In this document: positions 31,600 to 44,103 of the stretch, in pieces
Position numbering within the stretch: the stretch's first letter is position 1
Layout of the letters: every line of letters starts with the position of its first letter
NCBI GenBank assembly: GCA_905250075.1
Contig: CAJNOP010000058.1
Span: 651,257 to 715,256 of the forward strand
Origin: Rotaria sp. Silwood1
Taxonomy: Eukaryota; Rotifera; Eurotatoria; Philodinida; Philodinidae
Direction: 5' to 3'
DNA length: 64,000 nucleotides
The notes under the pieces: model-generated
The model's database searches: none
What the model was told of the DNA's origin: nothing
Seen by the model: only the letters and a program-made list of their open reading frames with translations
Position numbers and translations under genes: made by a program

Positions 31600-33950
31600 T
31601 TATCTTCAATTCATGTTCCAGTCAATCATGTCTCTACTACAATTTTAGTTGATACTAGTGCTGCAATTTCTCTTATTCATGATAAAACATTATCCAATAT
31701 GCAACACCAACCCATCATGCCCTGCTCATTAAAAGAAGTTCATAATGCCAATAGTGGCTTTATATCTCTCCTTGGCATAGTGAAACTTACTGTTCAAATT
31801 CATCATCTTGATACACATATTGATGCTTATGTTACACGTGATCTTATTTGTCCTGTGATTTTAGGTCGTGATTGGATTCAACAAAAATTATGTTAATGTT
31901 AATTTTTGTACCAATCGTATTTATCTTTATAATGGTCTTGTTTCAACTCCTTTATTACCTATATCTCGTAGTGAACCAGTAATTATGTCATTATCACATT
32001 CTGTTGTTATTCCTCCATTTCATCAAAAATTTATTTATAGTTATGTACCTCTTAAATCATTAGACGATGCCTTATTTACACCTAATATTGCTCTACAACA
32101 TGCTAGAATGGTCCTAATTCTTCATTCACTTCTTCATATTCGTGATAATCATGGTGTTATTTCCATTATCAATAATACTTGTCATTCAAGATACATTCCA
32201 CGTAATATTCCACTTGGTTTTATCTATTCATCAACTGTAACAGCGGGTCTCAACGTCACTCATGCATCACCTATGAACTTTTCTGATCCTTCTTCTTCAT
32301 CTTTATCTCTATTATCATGTCACCATTGTGGTGTTCGTTTTTCTACTGAATTAACATTGTATGATCATTTCTTTCATTGTTGTAATAAAGATTTAACAGG
32401 TACAACAAAGACTATTCCTCCCTTAGTTGAACATATCGATGATACTGTCAAGAGAATGAAATTTTCCCTCATGCTACATCACTATCAACAACTTTTTGAT
32501 GATTCATTTTTACAAGGCATTATCTGTAAACCACAACACGCTATTAACATCGGTTCTCATTCTCCTTTAGCTGAACATCCACGTCGAGTCTTACACCTTA
32601 AGCGACAAATTATTAATAATGAAGTTAAGAAAATGTTAGATAATGGAATTATTGAACCTTCGAATTCCCCTTGGGCTTCTCCTGTTGTTATAGTTAAGAA
32701 ATCTGATGGATCTCCAAGGTTTTGCATAGACTACCGGCGTTAAAATTCCATTACTTAAAAAGATGTTTATCTATTACCTCGTATCGATGATGTTATTGAA
32801 CGTTAAAATGGATCTCAAATATTTTCTAAACTTGACTTGCGTAGTGGGTACTTTCAAGTACCTTTAGCACCTGAAAAACGTGCTAAAACTGCATTTACAA
32901 CTCCTGATGGTCTTTGGGAATTTACCAGATTATCTCAAGGATTAAAAAATTCACCATCAGTTTTTCAACAATTAATGAACGAAACCCTTGGATTATTACG
33001 TTGAGATGTATGTCTCGCTTACTTGGATGATATTATCGTCTATTCCCCTTCATTTGATCAACATCTTTTAGACGTAAATCAAGTATGTCAAGTATTACAT
33101 GCCTCAAATTTTAAATTAAACTATAATAAATGTGCATTTTTTCAACGTGAAATTTCATTTCTTGGCCATAAAATTAATGCTGATGGTTGTTCACCTAATA
33201 ATGATAATATTCGTTCTATCACTCAATTTCCTTTACTACAATCCAGTAAAGCTGCTCATTCTTTTTTACAAATGGTTGGCTTTTATCGAAAATTTATTCC
33301 TCGTTTTTCTCAAATATCAGCACCACTCAATAAATTTACTGGGAAAGGTTTTCCATTTATATGGACTGAAGCAGAACAATTATCATTTGATCAATTAAAA
33401 GACGCTATCACCTCTCCTGCGGATCTTATTCTACCTGATCCTTCACAACCATATGTTATTCGTACAGATGCTTCACGTGCCGGTATAGATGCTGTACAAT
33501 TACAAAAGCAACCTCCTGATTATAGAGATAAATCAACTACATCAATTTATAAACCAGTTGCTTTTGCCTCGTGAAGTTTAAAAGCAACTGAAAAAAAATA
33601 TTCTGCTATTGAACTTGAAGCATTAGCTATTTGGTGGAGTGTTACTCAAAGATTTCGATCATATATTGAAGGTCAACAATTTTTTCTTCAAACTGATCAT
33701 AAACCATTAATATCATTAATGAAAAAACCTTATCGTAATGCTCGTATTGAACAATGGATGACAACATTACAACAATATAATATGATTATCCAACATATAC
33801 CTGGAAGAGATAGTACAACTGCTGATGCTCTTTCCCGTTATCCAGTTAATCAACCTGATGTTAATGACGAAGATGCACCTCGTCTTGTTACTTCTTCAAC
33901 TCAAACTGAAGATCTTTCGTCAATGTTGTTACAACTCATTCAATGATACG
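31600..33950 (+). pseudogene. pol-like region: protease, reverse transcriptase, RNase H
   Basis: The protease active-site motif is LVDTSAAISLI at about 31645. RT begins near 32600 (IEPSNSPWASPVVIVKKSDG), has KLDLRSGYFQVPL and the catalytic box CLAYLDDIIVYSP, and the connection/RNase H part follows (VIRTDASRAGID, IELEALAIWW, LQTDHKPL). In-frame stops lie at about 32741, 32755, 32803, 33002 and 33572. At least three look like C-to-T or G-to-A changes and two look like T-to-A in the same TTAAAT context. Confidence 0.85.
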
Positions 33951-35285
33951 ACAACATCCACCTCCTATTCCTTCAACAACAACTTCCTCATCATCTCCTT
34001 CTCCTACAACAACACCACCTAGGATATCCCGATCTACTCCACCTGTTGTATCTTCTTCTTCATCTCTTAATGACATTAATATTTCATTCGATCATGATAC
34101 ATTAAATCTACATCAAAATCAAGATTCTGCTATCCAGGCAATAAAAAATGTTTCACCATTAAATTCTAAATATACACTTGATGATTATAATATCCTTTAT
34201 AAAATTATTACTCGAAAGAATGGTCATGTTCTTCAATTACCTTATGTTCCTGCTTCTTTAACATCTCAAGTATTATTAATGCATCATAACTCGACATTCC
34301 GTGGTGGCCATTTCGGTATTAAACGCACTTTTTACAAGATACGCGACCGTTTTTTCTGGTCGAATATGTACAAAGATATCGAACGACATATTTTATCGTG
34401 TATTAATTGTCGAAAGAATAAACCTTCCCGTCGAAAATCTGATGGTCATTTACATCCAATTGAACCATCTCGTGGAGTTTGGGAATATCTTGCTATGGAT
34501 TATGTTGGTCCTGTTTCTCAATCAAAATCCGGTAATAAATACTTTCTAGTACTAACCGATTTATTTTCGAAGTTCGTCATCACCAAAGCCGTCCCCGATA
34601 ATACGTCAACAACAGCTGCTAAATTTCTATTATATGATGTCTTTATGATCTATGGTGTTCCATTTGAAATTGTTACTGATAATGGCACACATTTTTCTTC
34701 TTCGTTGTATGAATCCCTACTCAAGTTAACTCAATGTTGTCATGTTAAAACCACACCTTATAACCCCAAAGCCAACGATCAATGCGAAAGACATAATGCA
34801 ACTCTAGCACCTAATTTAGTTGCACTTTCGAATCAATCTCGATCTAATTGGGATTACAAATTAGTCGCTACAACTTTTAATTATAATGCTACTCGACATG
34901 ATTCTACTGGTTATACTCCATTCGAATTAATGTTTGCTGGTCAACCTCGTTTTGTAGCTGATTTATCCTCATCATTTCCATCAAGTTCTCATACTATTTC
35001 TCATTATCATCATACTATGTAACAATTTATTGAGTATACAAAAATTGCGGCTCGACAAAACAATCTTCTAAACAACGTTATGATCAAAACCGTTCGAATC
35101 CTCGATATTCTGTTGGTCAATCTGTCTTAGCTCGTAATCAAAATCCACATATCAACAAGTTCTCCCCACGATTCGTTGGCTCCTACACCATTCTCGATCA
35201 ATTGCATGATAAAACATATGTTGTTCCAAACGATAATACCAGTCATCAAGTACAAGTACCTGTACACGATATACGGTCCCTCCAT
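33943..35285 (+). pseudogene. integrase-like region
   Basis: The frame 33943-35022 has a low-complexity leader, then the HHCC zinc module (HHNSTFRGGHFG...CINCRKNK). The DDE core follows: Asp in YLAMDYVGPV, Asp in IVTDNGTHFSS, and Glu in NDQCERHNA. A stop after ISHYHHTM is followed by a C-terminal part with FSPRFVGSYTI, the GPY/F-type module of Ty3/gypsy integrases. The enzyme would insert the cDNA copy into the chromosome. Confidence 0.85.
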
Positions 35286-35558
35286 TAACATATTACCTCC
35301 TGATGAACTTATGCTTTCATATAACTCAAACCATATCTCATGACATACTTATGTTTATAAAAAAACAGAACAACCAACAACAACGGAATTTCTATCGTTC
35401 CTTCTCATTTATTTTTCATATTGACTGTATTAATTTTTTGTTCTCAGTTATGATGTTATTACACCTCATGTAATCTTGGATTCGTTTTATTTTCTGTTAC
35501 TTTGTCTGATATCTATTTCCATGAACAGATAAAACCGTTCACTGATAAATGGTGGAGG

Positions 35559-35762
35559 TGTTAGGTAGTGGCGCTATCTCTCACCACTACCTCTCTTGTT
35601 CTTTCTTTTATCTCTCTATTGGTCACTAGACCGACTTATGTGTTACGTTATGTGTGACTATATAGTCAGTTGTTGCTTTGTTTTGTTAATGAAGAGTAGT
35701 AATTGTGAACATGAAGATAGAAAATAAAGATTAGAAGTGTTTTTGTTAGCCAACAGACTAAG
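35559..35762 (+). repeat. Right LTR
   Basis: A direct repeat of the left LTR with about 6% difference, including a two-base insertion near TACGTTATGTGTGAC. The divergence implies that the insertion is not recent. Confidence 0.85.
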
Positions 35763-35795
35763 ATATCACCAAACAAAAGAAGAAAAGAAGAGAGG

Positions 35796-36032
35796 ATGTG
35801 GGTGTGGGTGTGTGCATGGGTCTGGGTATAGCTTTCAGGGTAGAGAACACGCTCACTCACATCCATACATCAACAACCACATCCACACCCACACACCCAC
35901 ACCCCCCCCCCCTGCACCCACACCCGCACTCACACTTACACCCACACTCCCCACCCACATCCACACCCTCACCTACACCCACACCCACACTCACACGCAC
36001 ACCCACACACTTACACCCACATCCACACCCTG
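35796..36032. repeat. Interstitial telomere-like foldback, copy 3 (longest)
   Basis: Begins 34 bp after the right LTR. A short GGATGTGGGTGTGGGTG tract is followed by about 160 bp of CCCACA-type repeats with a run of 14 C. Directly after it, 36033-36109 reads as a coding-like tail (STTHGNSTLVITNSEPVEQL) ending in TAA, probably a gene remnant. Confidence 0.8.
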
Positions 36033-36109
36033 AACTATTATCAACTACTCATGGTAATTCAACTCTAGTAATAACAAATAGTGAACCAGTTGAACAACTA
36101 TTGATATAA

Positions 36110-39100
36110 CAATAGCTATTAATCATTGTGTTAGACGTCAATATCAATATCATTTAATGATAAGACATGCGAGAATTCTGAAGATTGTTAGATGAATTTA
36201 AGAAATTCGTTAGAATTAAAATTGTATCCATGAGTCATAGAATTTTTTTCTTAATTCAAAATGATCTATTCAATTAATTCTTTTATTCTTCTGAATTTTT
36301 TATTAATAATGTGGTTAAGTATATGTCAGTACTTGAATAAAAGATTGTTGTTAGATAGAATAACATTGATTGAAAATTATGTCTTGAAGATATTAAAGAA
36401 TATTTGTATTAAATTAAATTTAAAATAGAATTTTCAAGTATATCGAATACCTTTAATATGCTAAATTAATAAATATTTTAAATAATTTTTTAAATTGTAT
36501 AGAATATTATTATTGTGAGAACATAATCAGTATTATTTCGATGACATATCTAGGAATATTTGAGCGAACCATTCATGAGAAACGTGAATTTTCAAAATTA
36601 AAAAGCATATATTTCGAAATAATGAACTTTCCTAGAGCTAATGGTTATATGTTCAGTGATTCTAGATACCTTGAAAAAATTATACCTAAAGGCTTTTTTT
36701 TTCGTCAAAATTATCATAAAGAATCTAGCGTTAACAACATGACTCGTAGAAGGATATTTACATTCATTTCATAAATTTTAGTTTAAAAAAGTCCAAATGA
36801 CAGTAACATATTCGAAAACTAATAATTAATACATTTCTGTAGACCACTCTTGAGAATAAATAATCTCTATCGAAAGTTTTTCTGAGCATGCATAGATTTT
36901 TCAAAAATTTGGATTTACTTTTCGTTCGCGCAACATAGAGAACTTCTTCAGAATCGATAGATAATGATAAGAGAAAAAACTTTTGTTTTGAAATTCGATA
37001 GGATGTATAGAAAATCAATTTTCGAGAGGAAAATAATTATTAATTATAATTACACATCAATTGAAAGAGGTAACATTTTTACGTATGCCTATAGTAAAAA
37101 AGAACTTATTCAGAATAATTTCTATTTTATTGCAGATAATATAATAATGGTAAAAACAATGAAAGAAATTCTTATTGATGCACAAAATGAAGTCGAAAAT
37201 ATCTTCATAGTTTAATATTAGCATTCATTTATTTAAGATATATGAAATACAAGGAGAATTATCTTCAGTAGAAAATGATCTACAACACTATCGGCTAGTC
37301 GGAAAAAATACGAGGTAAACATAAGAAATTTCTAAAAATAGTTTCTAGATTTCTTATTCTTTTTTTCTTCAATGTAGACAAAGTCTTCATGAATATAGAT
37401 AGCAAGAAAGAAAAATGCAATAGGTACTGATCCCCAAATAAAGCATTTGACGCATTTAATGGTATTTAATATACAGCTAAATTTTGTAAAAATAGAATGT
37501 ATAAAACAGTACGTCATCAACAAACTGTGTTAATAAGTATATCGCAATATTTATATCTTTGAACGATTACTGCGTTATGTTATTTGTTTGCAACTTGTAT
37601 TTATAGTGAAGCAATATATAAGACTCGATATTGGAATTGAAAAGGAATAGTTCTATAAAATAGCATCACATTTTTATCTAAAAAAATTAGATTATGATAA
37701 TATGATGTAAAAAGAAAAAACTTTTTTAAAAATTTTTCTATTGAAGTGCAAGTGTTCGATGTTTATACTACATATCAAAGACTGTTTTCTTTTTGTAATC
37801 TTTAAATGAAAATGTAAATTCTTATGGTCGGTAGCTTGAGTGAATTTTGCATGGAACATTGAACGAATATTTTCAAAACTTTGTTCAATTAGAAAACAAA
37901 TAGATAAGGCTGAGATATTTTATAGATTAGTTTGTAAAATGAATGTTAAAAATCAAAGCTCATTTTAATAAAGAAGGGTATGGGTGGTTGTGCGTGTGAA
38001 TGAAAATAAAAACTACACTCACATCCACACCCTCATATTGGGTACAAAATTAAACTGAAAAAAATGATGTATGCATTCGCTTGAACATCTAAAACAGTTA
38101 GGCCACTTTGAATCAGTCGACAACAATGACTCGGTTTTGTTCGAATTCACATAAAAAGATGAGGAATTTTATATAGAATATTGTAGTATATTTCAAATTT
38201 CAGCAGATCCGTTTCTATAAGCTCTTTAATTTTTCCGCTTTGGTGATTTTCTCACTCATACGATTGAGAAGATGTTAATCTTGCTAACTTTGCTGTGACG
38301 CGACAAATCTATTCGAAAAACAAAGTCGATATGTTTGTAGAGAATTAAGTTCTCTATTAATTGACATAAAAGTCAAAGTTTTAAAATAAATTGTTAAATG
38401 CTTCAAAGATAGGAAATAAAAATGAGTCATTTATAATGCAGTATCTGTTATCTTCCATTTTCAGAGAAAAACTTTATAATTTTTCAAAAGAATCTTGAAT
38501 TGAATTTTCGACTCAGGAAGATTTGTTATTTTAGGGGCAGATCCTGCACCTCTGGTAGGAACAAATCGCATTCGTTTGACAAACTGATATAATAATAACC
38601 AAGCTGCATTTGAAAGGTACAAAATATCTAATAATCATCTTTGTTTTCCTTTAGCCTTTTCAATAATGAAATAATTAAATAAACAATGAATGGATGTGGA
38701 TGAAATCAATTTTGATTGATTGTCATGATGACAATTAAGATCATATAATTTTTGTATTTTACTATTGCTATTGATAGCGTAGCAAAGGTATAGAGCTGAC
38801 GAGATATACATGATTTTGTTTTCAAATAGTTATAGAAATTTCATGCAACAAAAGATTCCTTACATATCGATTACTTTCTTCAATGTATGATGTAAGCAGT
38901 ACAAGAATATCTACTCGCATATTCTCGAAGTCTTCATTCTCGCGACCATCGCAATAGAAAATGATAACGTTCAATGTCGACGTCTAATAGGTACAAAACA
39001 CAAAGAAAACTCGCAAAAGATTACATAGAAGCGATGTGAAGCGATCTTAATTTTTGGGCAATGAAACTTCAATTACCATAAAATAATCATAAACGATTTC

Positions 39101-41400
39101 ACCAAGAGTCGTTTCTGTCCTGTCGAAGGTTGCCATTATTTCTTCTACTAACAACAACTGATTGGAGATTATTTCACCAATTTTAATAATCTAGGGTAAA
39201 ATAAGGAGGCCAATTCGTCAAAATCAGTGTTTTGTGAAACTTACTGAAGAAAAAGGAAAACTCATATTGAAGATTCAAAATCATTTGGATCATCTCATGA
39301 CATCAAGCTCCCTGACATAATTCGAACGAATTTCTATCAACTTAACTTTCTCTAGAACATCGCGACACAAGGTATAGATTTTGTTACCGCAAAAAAAATA
39401 GACAAAGTATGGAGATCGAATAATTCTACGAATTTGATTGAATATCTCACAGAAAATCTGTGTCCTATTTCAAATATTATCGTGCAATAGAGGACTCATT
39501 GAGCTCTATTTTTCATATAGAAGATATAGTTACTGCTTTCGAATATGATCAAATACCAAACGATATCATTAAAGCGATCATTATAATCATTATAAAAGAT
39601 GCAAGGATTTTCTTGTTTCGTGCTACAAGACTTCACTACCCGTACATTATAAACCTCAGATTCGACAAATCAAAATATGATTGTCATAATATTTTACAAG
39701 TTCGAAAAAAGTTGCAGAATCGTTTTTCGGTACGTTTTGTCGCTTATGACAAACATTTTAAATCAAATTCTTTTGTACATTTTTGCACTAGACACTTTGC
39801 TCTTTCTAATTAAAAAAAAAGAAGAGATCTCTACAATATTCTATTACACTGCTGTATCAAAAAAAAAATTAATGCTGAATTTTTTCATCTTCCGTTACTT
39901 TCGATAGCTAAATAAGAGAATTAATCATTAGAAGTTCTTTTTGGGGTTCGGAAATGGTAGCTGATTATCATAGAAAACCATCCATATTTTGAGGATTTCT
40001 TCTCACAAAAATATCGGATTGAACTGAAAGTTTCAGAAAATACATAACTCATGTTGAAATTAGAATAATAATAATGTTAGATTAAGACAAACAGAATACG
40101 TAAATGTACAATACCGAGCAAATAGCAACAAGAACGAACAAAAAATCGAGAACCAGTTATAAAAATTCATAGAAAACCTTTCTGTTCGAATTGCAGAAAT
40201 AAGTAGAATGAATCATTTCTCTGGTGATTGATGATCTTGGAAAACAACTACATTTTGCGTGAGACTTTTTATTTTACATATTTTGTAATAGTATAATGAG
40301 CTGTTAATATCCCTTTACATAAAAGTATATAAGCGTCTATCATATAATATGTATATTCATCAAAAAACCAAAGAAAAGAAGCAAAAGAGTTTTTGTTCAA
40401 ATGTCCATTTTACAGTTAATTCACACTAGTAGTTCAAAAATAATATCTTCGATAAATTGAAACGATTTAGTTCAAAGATAAAATTATTTGATCTATTCGA
40501 AAACGTTTTTTCCTGGATAAAGATTTGCAATGATTTACTAAAAGATCATCAAATTTCTGTTAAGAAAATCAACTAGATCATAACATATTAAATAATTAAA
40601 TCTAAGCAATATATAATGTTACTTTACACACTACAAAAAAAAATCAATCATTAGTTATCAACAATTCTTCTTTTATCAAAGTTCACGTTTGATAAATAAT
40701 CTTTTTTTAATGAAAATGTTCTATCAGTAGCAAATATATCTCTCAATTAATAGAAATATGCATGAGAAAAACAAGATGAATAACTATCTATTCCATATTA
40801 TCTTTAATGAAAATAAATAACAGAACAATTTTGTATTCAGCATTCTGTGATATTTATTATAGATCGGGAAGAATTTCTAATTAGCATTCAATAACTTCTT
40901 GACTATTAACCTTTTAGAACGTTCGATATATAAATAATAGTTCGTTTTTTTTTGTTTTAACTTAAACTAATGACTTGATCTTATAAGGAAAAACAAAATG
41001 TCAAGTAGTTATTTAGTAAAAAAAAAAAAAAAAAATAAAGATTCCACTTTGCTTATATACCTTTCAAAATAAATTTTTCAGACAAATATCAAAAACATTT
41101 TTGATTTTTGTTTATTACGGAACAGAAGAATAAAATTTCAAATATTCTAGCTAATATCACAAATCAAATTTTAACGAATATTTTTTAGATTTTAATACTG
41201 ATATAATAATAATTCATTATTTTTATCACACATTTCTAAGACGAAACAAAAAAAAAAATATACAGATACAAATAGAAAAATGATACAATAATCCACGTAA
41301 ATATAAGTATATATTCATATGACAGAAAAAAAAGCACAAGAGAAGAAAATCTTAGCACCGGTGTTAATATGACGGAAAGGAAAAAAAAGCAAATGATATT
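36110..41400. other. Long AT-rich region without supported genes
   Basis: Several short frames exist (for example 36541-36774, 36964-37215 and 39460-39813). None has a recognisable domain, splice context or composition that sets it apart from background. A possible exon-like piece (38537-38588, after TTATTTTAG, reading ADPAPLVGTNRIRLTN then stop) stands alone. Poly-A runs occur near 41020. Confidence 0.5.
37975..38032. repeat. Interstitial telomere-like foldback, copy 4
   Basis: GGGTATGGGTGGTTGTGCGTG, about 20 bases of A-rich spacer, then ACACTCACATCCACACCCTC. The same G-rich-then-C-rich order as the other copies. Confidence 0.65.
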
Positions 41401-41407
41401 TTTCTTT

Positions 41408-44103
41408 TTAATTTATTGTAGGTAATTCAATACGAATAAAATTATCTTTAAGAAATATGACACGTAAATGCGTATAATCATATGTATGATCTCTTGGTAG
41501 ACGACAAAAACGTGATGTTGAACGTATTATTATTTTATTTTGTTGTTGTTGTTCATATTGTGGTAATAAATTTCTCTCTTGTTGTTCAATAAAAATTTTT
41601 AATAAATTTAATTCTGGATCAGATTGTATACGTATAGAATCCATTAAAGTTTCAAATGGTAAACGAAGATGATATATAAGAAGAGGTGGAATATCATTTG
41701 TAAATGTATATTGTCCATCCCATATAGTTGGTTTAGGCATTGTATTTAATGTGTTAAAACGATTGATTATATCACTTACACTTTTTGTATCTGTACATTG
41801 TTGTGATGATGATGATGATGGTGGTTCACCAATATGTACCACAGTTCGATTATTATTTAATGTTTCAATTCTGTTTATATGATTATTATTATTATTATTA
41901 TTATTATTATACATTATTCGTTGATTGTTAGATATGAGTGACGGTGACATCTTCTCTTGTTGCAGGTCTATTGAAAAGAAAAGGCAAGAAAATAATCTAA
42001 ATAGAATTTCATGAGAGAGGAAAAAAAATATCAAAGAAAGATAAATAGCACACCATGCTGGGTAAAAAAACATCATATACAAACGAACCGTGCTAAAAAT
42101 AAAAAAAGAAATTGCTTCTAGGGCGATAATGCCCTACTGAACCAATCAACCACTGCTTTGAGCTGACTTAGAAGTGCTGAAAGAAAAACACTTAAGAGTT
42201 AATAAACACTCATATAAACATACACACACAGAGAATTAAAAATATTTGGTTAGTTTTTTTTTTTTATTATTATTATTGATTAACTACCTGCTTCTTCGTT
42301 CATCGCGTCGATGATTTCGACATGTAATGCATTAGAAAATTGATTAGATATAGAACAATGCGTATGTAAAGAAAAAAAAAGGACACCAGTTCAAGAAAGA
42401 AATATTTTAAAGACGATGTCCAGTGTATGATTTTTAGTTTATATTAAAATTTATTTATTTTTTTTTTTTTTTTAATTTTCACCATGTTTAGTTTAAAAGC
42501 ATCCCATTAAGTTTTTTTTTTCTTATTAACCTACCTCCATCATTTCTTGTCGATGCTAAAGTAGAATTTGTTGATGGTACAGAAACCGATGGTGATGGTG
42601 ATGGTAGAGTTGAGTTTTGTTGAAGAAATGCAGATGAAGAAGATTTTAATTCTTGTTGTTCAATTTTTCTTTTTCGTTTAATTTCTTCCCATGCCCATGG
42701 TTGATATTTACCTTCAACAATTAATTGTCCATCTTCAGTTAAATAAGCAACAATTGTTTCATCATCAACAACATCAGGTACTAATAATTCAGTTTTAAAT
42801 TCATGTTTACGATAATTTCCACGTTTATCTGTTGGTTCTATTGTATGACAATGTATTAAAATTTTTGGTCCTTCTAATTGTACACTTATATCTGATGTAT
42901 CATATGTTTTACCAATCGGTACACGCATTTCATATAGATTTATATCACTATCATCAGATAATGAATCATTATTTGATGATGAACGTATCAAATTATTTGT
43001 TTTTTTCTTTGATTCATCCATAATATTAGTTGTTAATAGTGATGATGGTGTAAATAGTACAGATTGATTAGAAATATTTGACTAAAACAAAAAAAAAAAA
43101 GAAATAAATGTTTGACATTTTTATTTCCTTTTTTTAATAAATAGATAAAAAAACCTGTTCTGTTGGAATTTGACGAGTAGTAGTAGTAGTAGGTGAACGT
43201 AATTCATCTAATGATTCACATGATGAACTAATTGATGGTTCTCGTCGTCTTTGTACAACAGGTCGAACAACAATACGACGTGATGATTCACGTTTAATAG
43301 GTTGTTGTCGACGTAATTTACAAGAATTTCGTATATCATTATGATCATTTGATGATGGAGGAATACCATACATGACGTTATTTCCCAAAGATGGCGGCGT
43401 ACCGGTAGCCATAAGTGGATGCTGTCAATAAAAGAAACAACAACGTGCAACTATTTTCCTTTTTTTTCTTTTTTCTTTTTCTATATGCGTGTGCTCTTTG
43501 AAACGTCAACTTCCCTTGAGTCGTAATCGATGTTTGAAAAGAAAAAAGAAAAAAAAAAAAAAAAAAAAAGAAATTACTTTTCTTTCTTTTACATTCGATG
43601 TGTATATTATTTATATATTTATGTATATAAATATATAGTTTGATTATTTAATAAAGCCTTACCTGTAAATTAGTTCGATTTTTAGAATAATAATTTTGTT
43701 GTACAGTATCATTTATGATTGATCGTTGATTATATGTAGGTTTTAATAATTGAGATGAAGATGTTGAAAATACTGGTGGTGTATATCTGAGTTGATCAAT
43801 TGAATGTGATCGTGCATAATTTACAACGGATGGAGATGGTGGTTGTAGTCGATGAGTATATCCATGACCATGTACTTCAAGTGATGGTAGAACAGTAAGA
43901 TGAGGATTTGTTGATGATATAAGATCAAGTGAACGACTATTTAAACGATTTAAATTCGATGATGTTACACGTGCTTGATTTTGTAATTGTGCTAAATGTT
44001 GTTGTTGTTCAATACGACGATATTGACGATCTAAAGCAAAGAGTTCTTCTACCGATAAACCCAATGGCCGTTGAGTTGATGATTGTGAAGAGGTGACCAA
44101 CAT
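41408..44103 (-). CDS. Protein with one clear and one possible alpha-crystallin (HSP20) domain
   Basis: Four exons: 44103-43663, 43421-43155, 43081-42535 and 41967-41408. Borders are GTAAGG...GACAG, GTTTTT...TTTTAG and GTAGGT...AATAG, and the phases close, giving 604 residues. The first 250 residues are Ser/Asn/Gln-rich and probably disordered, with Arg-rich patches (RRIVVRPVVQRRRE). Residues about 280-360 form an alpha-crystallin-type beta sandwich (MRVPIGKTYDTSDISVQLEG, EFKTELLVPDVVDDETIVAY, LTEDGQLIVEGKYQ). The C-terminal end (RFCRLPRDHTYDYTHLRVIF, LKDNFIRIELP) looks like a second, degenerate crystallin strand set. A nine-Asn run comes from an AAT repeat. Small heat-shock proteins hold unfolding proteins; here the long flanks suggest a structural or scaffold role. 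The gene symbol is not recognisable. Confidence 0.75.
42118..42330 (-). other. Possible alternative terminal exons in intron 3 of the crystallin gene
   Basis: A frame reading HVEIIDAMNEEA ends at a good donor (42288|GTAGTT). It joins in phase, across a 111-bp intron, to 42176-42118, which reads LLSQLKAVVDWFSRALSP then TAG. I see no acceptor for the first piece, so it may be a separate small transcript or chance. Confidence 0.3.

Larger units (their letters stand above)
30092..35762 (+). mobile_element. Ty3/gypsy LTR retrotransposon, decayed
   Basis: Two direct long terminal repeats of about 203 bp (30092-30294 and 35559-35762) start TGTTAGGTAGTGGCGC and differ at roughly a dozen sites. A primer-binding-like site TGGTGCCGTGACCC follows the left LTR, and a purine tract AAATGGTGGAGG precedes the right one. 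The order gag, protease, RT, RNase H, integrase on the plus strand, and a GPY/F-like integrase tail, place it in Ty3/gypsy. Several stops and frameshifts make it inactive. No clear target duplication was found. Confidence 0.9.

Noticed and set aside
35737-36109. Long His/Pro/Thr-rich plus-strand frames
   Set aside because: They are translations of the CCCACA telomere-like repeat; only the last about 25 codons look gene-like.
39460-39813. 117-codon plus-strand frame
   Set aside because: Composition is like the surrounding AT-rich DNA and no motif is recognisable.
42083-42484. Link of the crystallin gene to the HVEIIDAM exon as its normal route
   Set aside because: No acceptor precedes that piece, while the direct 42535-to-41967 splice closes the frame exactly.
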